NCBI GenBank assembly: GCA_950295325.1
Contig: OX485803.1
Location: forward strand, 53,893,554 to 53,957,553
Source of the DNA: Polytrichum commune
Lineage: Eukaryota > Streptophyta > Polytrichopsida > Polytrichales > Polytrichaceae
Direction: 5' to 3'
Length of the DNA: 64,000 nucleotides
Made by a program: the position numbers and the translations under genes. This document shows positions 37,501 through 48,786 of this stretch, one piece after another. Within the stretch, counting starts at the first letter, position 1, and every line of letters begins with the position of its first letter. The notes below the pieces were generated by a model, which saw only the letters and a program-made list of their open reading frames with translations, ran no database searches and had not been told where the DNA came from.

Positions 37501-40500
37501 CCTACTTGAAGTTAATGAAGAGGGCAGAATGTCGTCAAGTTTCTCTACTTTGCAGCTTCCAGTGCACAAACAGATCTTGTCTCTACCAGAATGCATTTGA
37601 GAGAAGTTACCGTTGCATGATCTATGGTTCAAACTCGAGCCATGACCAATACAACAATCATCTTGGGGGTTGACAATATCATGCCAATACCTGTTGCTTT
37701 TGTCCATGTTGAAGGATCTGCTGTAATTGAGGTATGATAATACACATAGGTGCTGTTGAATTGGCACTTGCATTTGATGTTGGTGGCTGAGGGGCAAGAG
37801 GAGGTTGGTTCTGCAAGACCCGTTATTTTCAATATGTCAACCATTCACAGTGACTTTGGTGTGGCACTGGGAATATATCTACACATCAAACCATGGAATA
37901 CATATATGCTAATTGTTGCCAACCCATGACTCAAAAGGTTTAAAAGGTCATTTTCTTTGTGCACCACCACATCAAGAGAATAACAGCTACATACTAAATT
38001 CGATGGAACAAGGGCTTCAACAAGAGTCGTACAGATGATTTTCTTTCAAAAGACCAATCTCCACCACTGCAAGACCTGTGAGGCGACGACCCCTGCACAA
38101 TAGGTTGAGTGTCCATTCACATAATTAGTACATAAAAAATGACTGTATCATAAAGTACCATGGCCTCACAGATCACTTTTTAAGATCAATGATGATTGCG
38201 TTGTGAAAGCATTCACAATGTACTGTATGGAGTGACTGCTGCAGCTAAATTGTCAAAATGTGCTCATTGACATTATTTTGACACCGGTTCAGTGTATTAA
38301 TTAAACCAACCTGAAAACTTGCATTCCGGCGTGCGCTTAATTGCGGTGAATCCTGCAAATTGCACATGTATGATACTCAGTACTGAGCAGGTAAGCCGAA
38401 CTTGAGGTTTGGAAAGGACAAATTTACCCAGGACCTAGTGGTTCATGCAAACTTGATAAGCTCCAGTTCAATTTGGAATAAGGCTCATGAACGCCCTTAC
38501 CTCACAGTCCACATCATCTGAAGTAACCGAGAAGCGCCCTTTTTGAACAATAGGGCCTTTCTGAGCAGGGGCCTTCATCTTCTCCTCTGCTGTCTCCTTT
38601 ATCCCTGTTCAGCCATAACTCTAGTCTTACATCCTGTACTCTAGAAAGACAATTAATTGGAGGTATACATTGTTAAGAGCTCAGGAAATCAGCTTGAATG
38701 GAATTTATTATATTCAAACACCAAATGGAACTAAAATCTGAGTTTTGCATACCAGAGGTTGTCCTGGAAGTCCCTTGTGCCAAGTTGGTGGGTCGGTAGT
38801 CTGAGTTTGAGCGGTCAGCAGTATAGGTTAATGGTCCACTGTAAGAACGTTCCCGCGGGAGTCCTCGAATGAGATCCTCACTAGTCCGGCATCGATAATC
38901 TTTGTCCTTGCTGGAAAAGAAAAAAGAAGACGATTCATGATGCTTATTTCACAGCCAACATGTGACATTAGTCTTTCTAAGTTCTGGATGGTAACAGTCT
39001 TACATTGATTTTTACTGAACAAAATCCACTAAAAGTTTTTGAACTGTCACTACTGTAGTGCTCATTGAGGTGGTGAAAACCAAACCCTGTCACAACAGTA
39101 CAGATTGCTACTGCACAAGCCATGCTAATTGTGTGCATCCCCAAATTAATCTCATGGTTGTACAAACTCTTATCCCCGGGTTGTTGAATCACAATAAATG
39201 ATTCGCATGCTTGAGCTTATATTACTCTTTTGGCATTGGATGCACTTTAGCTGGGTTCATGCCATTCCAAGTGGCCCCAAAAAATTTATGGAAAGTAAAT
39301 TTGAAAAGCAGGTAACCAACATCAGCTTTTGCAGCCTTCAACATACAAGCTGGCCAATGAGCAAAATCTATGTAACTATTCGCCTCACCTGTCCCGGTCT
39401 CTGTCATCCATAGTGAAATTGCGAATTGATGACAACACACGCCCGGAGCCCAATGAGCCGCTGGCAACACGTCGAATTTCATCTCGATCAAACCGATCAT
39501 CAGATTTTCTCTGTTCTCTACTATCCTCCTTCCTCTCAAGTCTTTCATCATTCTTTTTGTATTCTCTGTCTTCTCTCTCTTTCCTAGATTGCTCCCTCTC
39601 TTCCGCTCTGCGATGCTCCCGTGGCGAGCCAAACCCCCTTGGGGAGCCATGCCCCCTAGGCGAGCCATGCCCTTTTGGCGACCCATGCCCACTCAAAATG
39701 TCCAGATCATTGTTGTCCCAAATATCCAATCGGCCTCTGAACCGTCATCAAAACACAACCCATCACAAATAGTTGTATTACATGCCAAGTTGCAAGTATC
39801 ATCACAGACCTCCATAGCATTCTTAAGCATCATGTGTAAGGATGTTCTCTTTCTATTCAAGCTTCCAGAATAAATCCAAGAATCAAGGTCCTTGAATACA
39901 TGCATGAATTTCAAGCATAGTCAAGTGGCAAGCTCTCAATAGTTGAGACCTCATTGTGACCTATCTTCAATTTCGGACAAACCTTCTCCCATCTACCAAG
40001 TATCAACTTAAAAGATCTTGCCAAAAAGAATCTCACCGAGTGTATACTCTCCAAGATGCTTATCTAGGGAGAACACCCACTACACCACTTAAGAATGCTA
40101 TGTGAGAAGTGCCCTGGCTAGCTTTATGAAGTTTAGAAGCCATTCCATGGATTTTGTGTTAATCCAATACTGCATGACAGAAGGAATTCTGAACAGTTTC
40201 CTGTCTCCCAAAGCTCCTAGCATCGATCAGATTAGATTACTTAAAACATAGAATACTATTCCTCTAAATATATATAAATGTCAGTGTTTACCAGTACATT
40301 TGTTTCAATCCAGTCTTCTCTACTACTTCTGCCCGGCCATTAGTTCCTTCTTCTTCCGAGAGATTTCTGTTCGCACCACTTACACCCGAATGGAAGACCT
40401 AAATCTGTGGTCCAGTAGGCATGGAGAAATTTGGGTTTAAAAACCTAGTAATATTCTTATGCTGGTTGTATTAGTGACAAACAATAGCCACAAACAAACA

Positions 40501-41894
40501 ATCGCATGGTTGCATGAAGTAACCCTTCACAAGACACTTCTTGGACTTTGCGACACCCTAACCCTAGTCCACATACATCACTCACATTTGGTTGAATTCT
40601 TTCGATCTCCCGGATCCACACCTACATAGAACAGAACACAACAGAACAGAAAAGAGTTAACCCCCAGTATTTAGCACTACTTAGAAACTAACAGAATCTT
40701 CCAACAGCTCTTCTCTGAAAACGGCTAAGCTTGAATAATCCTCTGTCCCAAACCCTATTTTAAATCTAAATAGGCATGGGTCTCTTATTAGCCTAATCTA
40801 CAGCAACCCTCATCATCACTGCCATTGGAATTTGGAACCAATCCAAACTTAGTGCAATTTTGAGCCTTCACCATATTGTATGGTTTTATCTTCCAAGATT
40901 CCCAATGTCACACGGAAGATATTTGGTGACGCCGGTGCCTATGCACAAATGAAGATGCTATTACCTGGATAACTTAAGCTACAACTAACATCGAAATGTG
41001 AACCTTTAACTAGTAGTGCATGGGGTTACGGTGTCAAAGGACCAGGAACGGATTATAAACTTGAGGACTTTCGTCCTGTGCCCAAATTGGAATTATTTGG
41101 AAGGTGATGATGTTGGCCCACAAATAGAGAAACACAGAGTTGCAGATACAAATTACTCGTTAATCTGTGGTTGTGGTGTGTGAAGCGATGGACCTGATAC
41201 GTACTTGGGACTGCGTGTCGACTTGGGGATTGGGATTGGCACTGGATTGGGAAGGGGCCCTGATCGCACCCTTGTCACTCGCTCTCCTGCCTGTCAGGTT
41301 ACGTCCAGATAACCCAGAAATTAGAGATACATAACTTATATACTCGCAGTACCTAATTTGATCACCAAAGATGCCATGGACCGAGTCAATCATGTGAAGC
41401 ATGTATGATTGAAAAGTTCATTCGGCTGACGGGTGGGAGAGCGAGCGAGCTAAGAGCTTACATCGTTCGTCGTCTCAGCGATAATGGAATGTATAATAGT
41501 GGCCGGCAGCTGGAACCTGTCAGAGGTTGAGTCCCGGTTGAGAGATGGCTGCGCTAATTCTTGGATGGCAGCTCCAGAATTTGCCCTCGCTGTTTGCGGT
41601 CTTGAAGTGGCTTGTTGTACAGCCTTCCCTGGTTTCGAAGGAGGAATCTCAACATCGTCCCGTATCTGCTAATCGCATGGACAGGAAACCAAACCAAACC
41701 ACATTGTGAGGACCTTTCAAATTGTTTGGCAACCCAACAACTGCAGCAAAAATTGCAGTGGCGCCATAGCCTCAAACCCCGTCGTGGAAAGACCATAAGT
41801 ACCCAATCCCATAAGCCTCGTCGATCTTTCGCAATGGAGGGTTACGTTTGCTTACCCTAAACTTGGACAACGCTTTAGCAAGGCGTGGAGCCAT
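34529..41894 (-). CDS. Kinase-less protein resembling the tail of plant GCK-type STE20 kinases (15 exons)
   Basis: The exons in coding order are 41856-41894, 41462-41665, 41205-41290, 40586-40621, 40384-40404, 39389-39736, 38753-38910, 38501-38604, 38311-38352, 37691-37810, 37351-37402, 36826-36893, 35065-35126, 34821-34872 and 34529-34612. The total is 1476 nt (491 aa), open at all 14 junctions. Visible parts are an N-terminus MAPRLAKALSKF, a GHGSP(K/R) repeat (about 145-170), a charged Glu/Arg/Lys stretch (about 170-220), SGPLT, VQKGRFSVTSDDVD (about 317-330), IIIPQLQQIL (370-379) and a C-terminal coiled coil from DRERELL (about 432) to the end. GRFSVTS, IIPQLQ and the ELQAR coil occur in that order in the regulatory tails of plant GCK/STE20-type kinases. 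No kinase motif (HRD, DFG) is present. The function is unknown; a scaffold or kinase-pathway regulator is inferred. The five small 5' exons are the least certain. Confidence 0.75.
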
Positions 41895-42972
41895 GTTGAT
41901 GATTCGCAATACTCAGAGGTTGGGGAGGGAACTATGTCGATGATCTCGGGTAATTTCGGGCACCCATCAAATCATGTCGTCATCATCGCTTGTTGGCATG
42001 CACATGTCTCAGCAAGCCTCTTCTTCGTCCCCAAACCTCAACAAGTGCGGTTGAAGTAGCAGCCGGCTCACCCTTCCCCTCCTCTCCCCACTTCTTATGT
42101 CACAGGCTACCATGGCAAAACCACCATCAACAACATCAACTACCTACTCATCACCCTTCTTCTGTCTCCTTGTTTATCTCTTTAATTTCTCCTTTGAATG
42201 ATCCCCTCCGCATTGGCACAAGAGGCTTGCTCATCAAAGCCGGCCAAACTCTGAATTAAGTATCTACCTAGACTGTTTCTGAATCAGACAGCAAAAGCTC
42301 CTCCACCAACCAACCAACCCAAAATGGCTATGTTTCAAAGTCAAAGAGCCAGAGCTATGTCCACGATGTCGGGGATGTTGTTTCGGAGACACATCATGTT
42401 ATCGCTTGTCGTTGGCATGGAGATGCCTCTGAAGTAGTCCTCTTCTTCCCCAAACCTCAACTAGTGCGGTTGTTAAAGTAGCAGCCTGCTCACGCCTCCT
42501 CTCCCTGCTTCTCATGTCATAGGCTACCATGGCAACAACATCATCAACAACTCATCACCTGTTTCTTGTGATTTAATCTCTCCCCTACACTGCATAGCTC
42601 CGTATGATTCACTCCACATTGTCATATGCCGCCTCACCATGAAACTCGAAACTAAACATCAGAAATGCTCCCAACCCAGAAACAAAAAGCTTCTTCACCA
42701 CCACCACTGCACAAAGTTACAAGGTTCACACCCATCAACTGACTTAACCAACAAATCGGTACGTCTCCCTTCAACTTTTCGTTCCCCCTCTTTCTCTCTT
42801 CAATGGCTTGCGAAGGATTCACTACGCATTGGCACGAAGCCTGGTATCCTTCACCCTGAAACTCGAATCTAAGTATCCCAAATGCACCCAAGCCAGAAAC
42901 CAGAAACCAAAAGCTTCAAAATTACGAAACCCGCCAATCAACTAACTTTACCTACAAGAAGCTCTACAAACT

Positions 42973-43025
<53 letters not shown>

Positions 43026-43700
43026 GTTGCCAAAGTCAAAGACTAGCGACTGAGCTAATGATGACAGGAGGGAGCCATGATTCTACTTATTACACCCATC
43101 AATCAAAGCTCTCACATCCACATTTCAGGCGCCCAAACAAATTCATCAACCTCTAACTGCCCATATTGCAACTCTTTAGTGGTTTGAGGAAGGTGAGGAT
43201 GCCGGATGCCGGCCAGCTCCAGATTGGATTAAAATGGAGGACTTTGTCCCTTGCTGTTTTGTGGAAGCTATGTTACGCTATGCTACTACTTCATAAGTAA
43301 TGCATTGGATTGCATGCATCCTTCGGAGCAGACTCCGGTTATAAGAAGTTACTGTAACATTGCATCAGGAAGCGGTACTTATGTGGGATGACTCATCATC
43401 GTCGTCGTCAATCTGCTGCAGGAGGCGGCCCTCAGGAATGGGGAGAGGCCGCCCAAACTGTGATGAGTCCGGGATTTTGGAGTGGAATCTGTGGAAATTA
43501 GTACTAGGCTGTCCGTTGAACCACGAATTTGGGATGGGTGGTCGGCACTCGGAAGGAATGAAGACGCAAAATAATTCACTTTAAAAAGTGGTGTGGCCAT
43601 CCACTAGTGATCATCATTTGTCTCTATTTCTAGCTTAGCTGCTTTGTCAGCCATTATAATTATAATTGTAATGCAATCCGCACTTGATTTGGGTCACCTT
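41895..43700. other. Upstream region of the minus-strand gene, internally duplicated
   Basis: Blocks at about 41990-42265, 42415-42560 and 42610-42870 share ordered words (CTCTTCTTC..CCCCAAACCTCAAC, AGTGCGGTTG, AGTAGCAGCC, CTCATGTCA/CTTATGTCA, AGGCTACCATGGCAA, CGCATTGGCAC). They represent repeated duplication of about 0.3-0.45 kb. A (CT)n tract and pyrimidine-rich stretches lie within the repeats. No coding region is supported. Confidence 0.65.
42974..43023. repeat. (CT)n microsatellite, about 25 units
   Basis: An uninterrupted CT run about 1.1 kb upstream of the start of the minus-strand 15-exon gene. On that gene's sense strand it reads GA, as in GAGA-type promoter elements. Confidence 0.97.
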
Positions 43701-43705
43701 TCGCA

Positions 43706-43924
43706 CAATGAACAGGGGGAGAACCGACCGCTAGTTACAGATGAACCGGTGGAGTTTGAGAAATGACCCATTGAAGTTCAAGACTTCAAGAAATTACCGA
43801 TCATTTTAGAGGAATCTATGAAATACACCTCGGATCTATAAAGAAACCCGAAAGATCACGACACAGTGGAAGGCTGGGACTTAGAAACACTAGGCGTTTG
43901 AGCAAAAATCTCCCCGAACACCAG
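43706..43924 (+). mobile_element. hAT-type MITE, family H, copy 1 (219 bp)
   Basis: It starts CAATGAACAGGGGGAGAACC and ends in TCTCCCCGAACACCAG. The flanking 8-mers are CTTTCGCA (43698-43705) and CTTTTGCA (43925-43932), a 7/8 match. 8-bp duplications and CA-TG type ends are typical of hAT. The interior matches the copies at 53259 and, reversed, 59698. Confidence 0.85.
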
Positions 43925-43995
43925 CTTTTGCATCCTTTGAGTCAAGCATGGATTGGAGGAGTCAGTCCTCCACACTTCTTAAAGTATACTTTAAA

Positions 43996-44351
43996 GGGCC
44001 GGTTTACATGGGTCTCAAGTTCCAACATGGAGGCAAAGTCCCAACTTTCGAGCCTCGCGAAACCATTAAATAATGGTTAACTATTCTTGAAGTCGGATCT
44101 TGATTATTTTATGTAAAAATATTTGTGGGACTTGTGTTGATAGGAGTTGGGTCTAGCTGTTTGCTTGACCCAACTCTCACTACAAGTTCCAAGCCTCACC
44201 CCCAAAAGTGTTGCCATGTAGGCATCGATGTCATACTTGGGACTCGTGTGAAGTGGTAAGTCCCAACTTCCATACTCTCAACGGCTGAGATCGCACGAAT
44301 TGACCTCAAGTGACTTGAGACTTAGCACTTGGGACCCGTGTGAACCGGCCC
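43996..44351. mobile_element. PIF-type (Tourist-like) MITE, about 356 bp
   Basis: The left end GGGCCGGTTTACATGGGTCT and the inverted right end GGGCCGGTTCACACGGGTCC form terminal repeats. The flanks are AAA (43993-43995) and TAA (44352-44354), consistent with a once-identical TAA. It abuts the pogo-like element that begins at 44358. Confidence 0.7.
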
Positions 44352-44357
44352 TAAGTA

Positions 44358-45371
44358 CAGTCTAACCTTGATAATGTCACACCATCCGTTTCACCAAAAA
44401 GAGTGATATAAACAAGGTGTGACATATTTGACAATGTCACATTTTGAAGATTTGTGCATAATGTGATATTATCAAAAAAATAGGTAGAAAATCAAAATAA
44501 GATTACAATGTAAAAAAGAAAATAACAAATATGAGACTTCAATTTTTTGAATGTAAAATCTAATTCAAAATTGTGAATAACAACAAGAGCACATCATAAT
44601 GTGTCATTGAGATCAGGTAAAGACCTCTCACTAGAGACAAAGAAGCTTCTAATGTCACATTGTTTTGTTGATGTTAAACGTGCAACACCAATTCTAATGA
44701 GTTTGTCATGAATTTTTTCCATTCCTAACAACTCCATAGTGTTGAAAATCTGAGAACCTTGGCTAGCCATAAAATTCAAAACATCTTTAGCATATTTTTG
44801 TGCATCGCTTAGCTTCACTACTTTAGACTCATCATCACTGCTATCAACAATCAATGGGTCTACTTCCATGGAATCAAGAACATGTTCGCCATCTTGCACT
44901 AATTGCACAAGCTCCTCAGTAGAATATTCCACCTCAAAATCATCTTCACCTTCCATGTTTATGTACTCCAAAGGACAAAGCTTTTCTACAAGCTTGCCTT
45001 CGACATCCAAACCCAAATTCAATGCGGCGATGAGATTGCCCAATTCCAAAGCACCTTTGAGTGCCGTGTACAGACAATACCGTTCAGGGTTGGTGCACGA
45101 TCAAGTTCCAAGAATAGCATTGCATTTATCACAGGGGCGGCGCATGACCCGTACGGCTACTACAATCTGTCCATCCAACCATCACATACAATCCATCCAT
45201 ACTTGGTATTATCACATTTACACTACGGATTTTGGAAAAAAATAGTGACATTACCAAGGATGATAGGGATAACAACGAGGGAGTTTTACACTATGAAAAT
45301 TGGTTTCAAACTTTTAGATGACAATATCAAGGTGTTCTATTAACAAGGGTGACATTATCAAGGTTAGACTG
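44358..45371. mobile_element. pogo/Tigger-like transposon, deletion derivative (1.0 kb)
   Basis: The ends are CAGTCTAACCTTGATAATGT on the left and its complement on the right (to 45371), extending through GTCAC. TA flanks both sides (44356-44357 and 45372-45373). A CAGT terminus with a TA duplication is the hallmark of pogo-type Tc1/mariner elements. Only a C-terminal fragment of the transposase remains inside. Confidence 0.85.
44594..45049 (-). pseudogene. C-terminal fragment of a pogo/Tigger (CENP-B-like) transposase
   Basis: A 151-codon minus-strand frame with an acidic middle (EGEDDFEVEY, VDSSDDES) and a C-terminal TKQCDIRSFF motif like the basic-aromatic tail KQ..I..FF of plant Tigger-type transposases. 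The catalytic DDE core and the DNA-binding domains are absent. It lies wholly inside the 44358-45371 element. The frame remains open beyond the first Met, up to a stop near 45100, showing the 5' part was deleted. Family identity rests on the element's termini as much as on the protein. Confidence 0.55.
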
Positions 45372-45429
45372 TATTCCCCTCCAACACAGGCACTCTGCTC
45401 ATTACAGCTAAACTTGTGGGGTTTTATTT

Positions 45430-47535
45430 CAATAACTTAACCCACCAACATTGTACTTGTTATTGATGATATGTACCTTGATTATTCCTCTCCAAATCTT
45501 CACTGGCTTTCCGTTGTCTGTTCTGCTTGTCAGCTTATAATTCAATGGACCACCTATATATAGATTATATGTAGTAATGTTCTTTAACCCGTAAAGCCCC
45601 AAGTAGTAACCGAAAAAGCGGTACATGCTTTTTGGGAAAAAACCTTCTAACTCCCAAGTACTTGTCACATAAAATTATATCAATCTCCGTGAGGGTTGAA
45701 TTCTTTGGGGTCAATTTTGTGGGTCTAGGGAGTGAGTGCGACACAATGCCATAAATATCCTCAGGATGGACCACATCTAAGTTTAATATGGTTTGGTAGG
45801 TAGCTCATGAGGACATTCTCTTTATAAAAGAATGGTACATCACACTAATAACTATCTTTTGCAGGGTTCAATTCGTGGATTATTAAATCGACTACGTAGT
45901 TCGTTAAAACGACCACAAAGAGTTGTTGCGCGGTCACATGACCTATTAAAGATTTGATGTTTCATTGCACACGTGATGAGGAACAAATATTTCAGTTATG
46001 TGTTAGAATTATAAAAGTTGACCAACTAGATGGATTAAACAACTTGGCCAACACTTGTGTATGCATCTACGTGGTCGTTTTGACCAGTGTGTGGTCGATT
46101 TCACAACCCCCTTTACTTATATCCACATAGGTACACATTGATCTGCACATACATACATCTACACACCATCACTTGCTTTGCTTTGTTTGTTGTAGTCCTT
46201 TATCCAATGAGCACTAGGTCATTAACATTAACGAACAGACACTTTATTCACGCCAACCTTGAAAAAGGTCCGGAGTTTCTATCTATTTGTTTGTTTTGGT
46301 TGCCAGCTTATAAATCAACAAATTTCCTATATATATATATATAGATAGTAATGTGCTTTGACCCGTAAAGCCCCAAATATCCCAAAAAATGTGCTTCCTT
46401 TTAATTATTACTTTTATATATTTTTTGAAAAAAAACCCTTTCTTACTCCTCAGTGTTTGTCACATAACATTTTTCAAGGTGAGGGTTGAGTCATGTCCAA
46501 TTTGTGGGTCTAGGGAATGAGTGGATCACATTTTCATGACTATTATAGCACCATGGATGGTTCGTGCAAACATAATTTCCAAATAAAAAACCGAAAAAAT
46601 TTGGAAATTATGAACCCAATCAAACGAATAAGTGAAAAAATATATAAGGAAAAAAACTAATTAATGGAAATTTTGGACTTTTCTAAGCTCCAACCATGTC
46701 AACGCGCCATAAGAGGTTGTATGCTAACACATCAATGGCTTGGCATCTTGCTCACTCAAAGCAGCGAACTCTCTTTCTATATCCATCTCCCTCTCCTCCT
46801 TGCTAATAGGGATAAAAACAAAATCAACCCGTCATTGTTTTGGTGCCATTTCTAAAACTTTTCTCACACATGTTAAAGTGCAAATACATACAAAAGACCA
46901 AACACATACTATGTGCAAAGACAAACAAGAGCCACACTAAATAAGGTTAAGGTGAATACTTAAGTTTAAGGCCAAGAAGTTGCCATGAATGAATGAAAAA
47001 GAAAACAAATCACTACTTCATGTACTGTTGGACCTTACCAAAAAGATGAATTAATTATTTTTAAATCATGGGACTGACGAAAATTCATAAATTATATTTT
47101 TAGTCGATGAACCTTATTTTTCAAAAATAAATAAATATTCGTTTCGAGGTGCACAAACCAGCTATGGTGCTACGGTACCCACGAGATGCACCAAATTCAA
47201 GTTGAATTTGAGAGCTCATGAACAAAATATAATCTTTGAAGAGAGAGTGCTCATTTACAACTATCTTTGTGGGGTTTCACTTATGCTTACCTAGGCACAC
47301 ATTGATTTGTACCTGCATTCCTCTCCAAATCGTCATGGGCTTTGCTCAATATGTTTTGGTTGTCATGTTGTAGTTTCTATAGACCACCTTGAATTAGTAA
47401 CGTGCTTTGACCCCTAAAGTCCCAAGTAACTAGAAAGGTGATACTCACATTTTCAGAACTTTCTTATCTCCTACTTGTCACACAACATCGGTCAATGTAA
47501 GGGGTTGAGTTTTGGTTGGGGCACACTTTCGTTAT
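45430..47535 (+). repeat. Direct-repeat array, three units of about 0.9-1 kb
   Basis: Core blocks at about 45475-45740, 46285-46530 and 47310-47515 share, in order, a TGGCTTT/TTTTGG..CAGCTTATAA/TGT segment, AGTAATGTGCTTTGACCC(G/C)TAAAG(C/T)CCC, a TTGTCACA(TA/CA) segment, and GAGGGTTGA..GTGGGTCTAGGG(A/G)(A/G)TGAGTG. Spacings are about 820 and 1030 bp. They are diverged and non-coding. Confidence 0.7.
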
Positions 47536-48746
47536 ACTACAAGCATATGAATCCTAGGCAATTGACCTACATCACTGTAAACTTTGTCCTCTGTGACTAA
47601 GAAATTTGCAAATCTAGCACGGTGATAGATTTGCATTGTTCTTTCATCGATGTTGGACGATTGTGTAGGACTTGTATCCTAATAATGTTAAAATCCTTGG
47701 GATCCGCTAGATTCAAGTTGAATCTGCCAGAACCTTGCTAGAAGTTCCCTTATGGGAAAGAGCCCACATGCTAAAGAATGTTATGCGTGATCTCTATACA
47801 TTCCCTTTCCGTTCTTTAAGTGTTGTCACTCGAGCCTCTTGCGCACTTACCTCTCCACCTTAGCGCGGAATCCAAACATTTACAATTTATGTTTTGTGTT
47901 CCAACAACTTATTGCATAAAGCATGATGTACAAAAGAAGTAACCAAGTTTAGTGGTAGGGTTTTTTGGCCATATTCCATCAATAAATGCAGCTCATGTTT
48001 ATAGCCAATAAACAAAAATGGTTGAATATGGATTCAACATCATTATTTTAATGAGAACGAATATGAATGGATATTTGCACAAACTACTAAGTGTTGCTAG
48101 TTCTAATTGGATATGGATCCCAAATGGATGTAGTCTAGTGTTCGCACAAGTTCACAACTTTCTTTTATATGTCAACCCCAAGTTGGTGAGAATTGTATTT
48201 CATACTAGATGTGTTGATTTTGGGTGTACATCCTCGGCATGGGCTAGGCCTTTATCCCTTGGTATTCGTAGAGACCATATTTTGGAACTCCCATATCATG
48301 GCTCCAACCCACTAAGTGCCAGTGGGAGCCCCCCTCCTTAAAAAGAGAACACTTTTTGAGGGGTAGTGTTTGGGGTCTACTCCATATCGTTCTTTGGAAA
48401 GAGGATGTGAGGAATACCATATTGTTTTGTACTCACCTTTGAGCTCATCCCCAACCTCCTAACCAAGGAGTGGTTTTCCAAGAGAACTCACTACACTTGT
48501 AGAAGAAAGTGAATTTCAATTCCAAATAATTTCGGTCCAAAGAAAAATTGTTGATAATTTTTATGTATATTCAAGCACGAGTCTTAAGCTTTTTTATCCT
48601 TGAAATTTAATCATTTACAATACATCATAATCATAACAAAAAAAATTCTCAAATTTGGTATGTGTTTCATCAAGATGATAACGTGTGTGTGTATGCGAGT
48701 GATATTATTTATAAGTTTACAAATAAATGATCATTCCTAATGAGCT

Positions 48747-48786
<40 letters not shown>

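Noticed and set aside
39222-39873. Plus-strand frames opposite the GHGSP/charged exon
   Set aside because: Shadow frames of a repetitive exon on the minus strand; the minus frame joins its neighbours by splicing and these do not.
40286-40404. Longer version of the small exon (using the donor near 40290)
   Set aside because: It would create a stop codon at the junction with the exon starting at 39736; the shorter exon 40384-40404 with a GTAAGT donor keeps the frame open.
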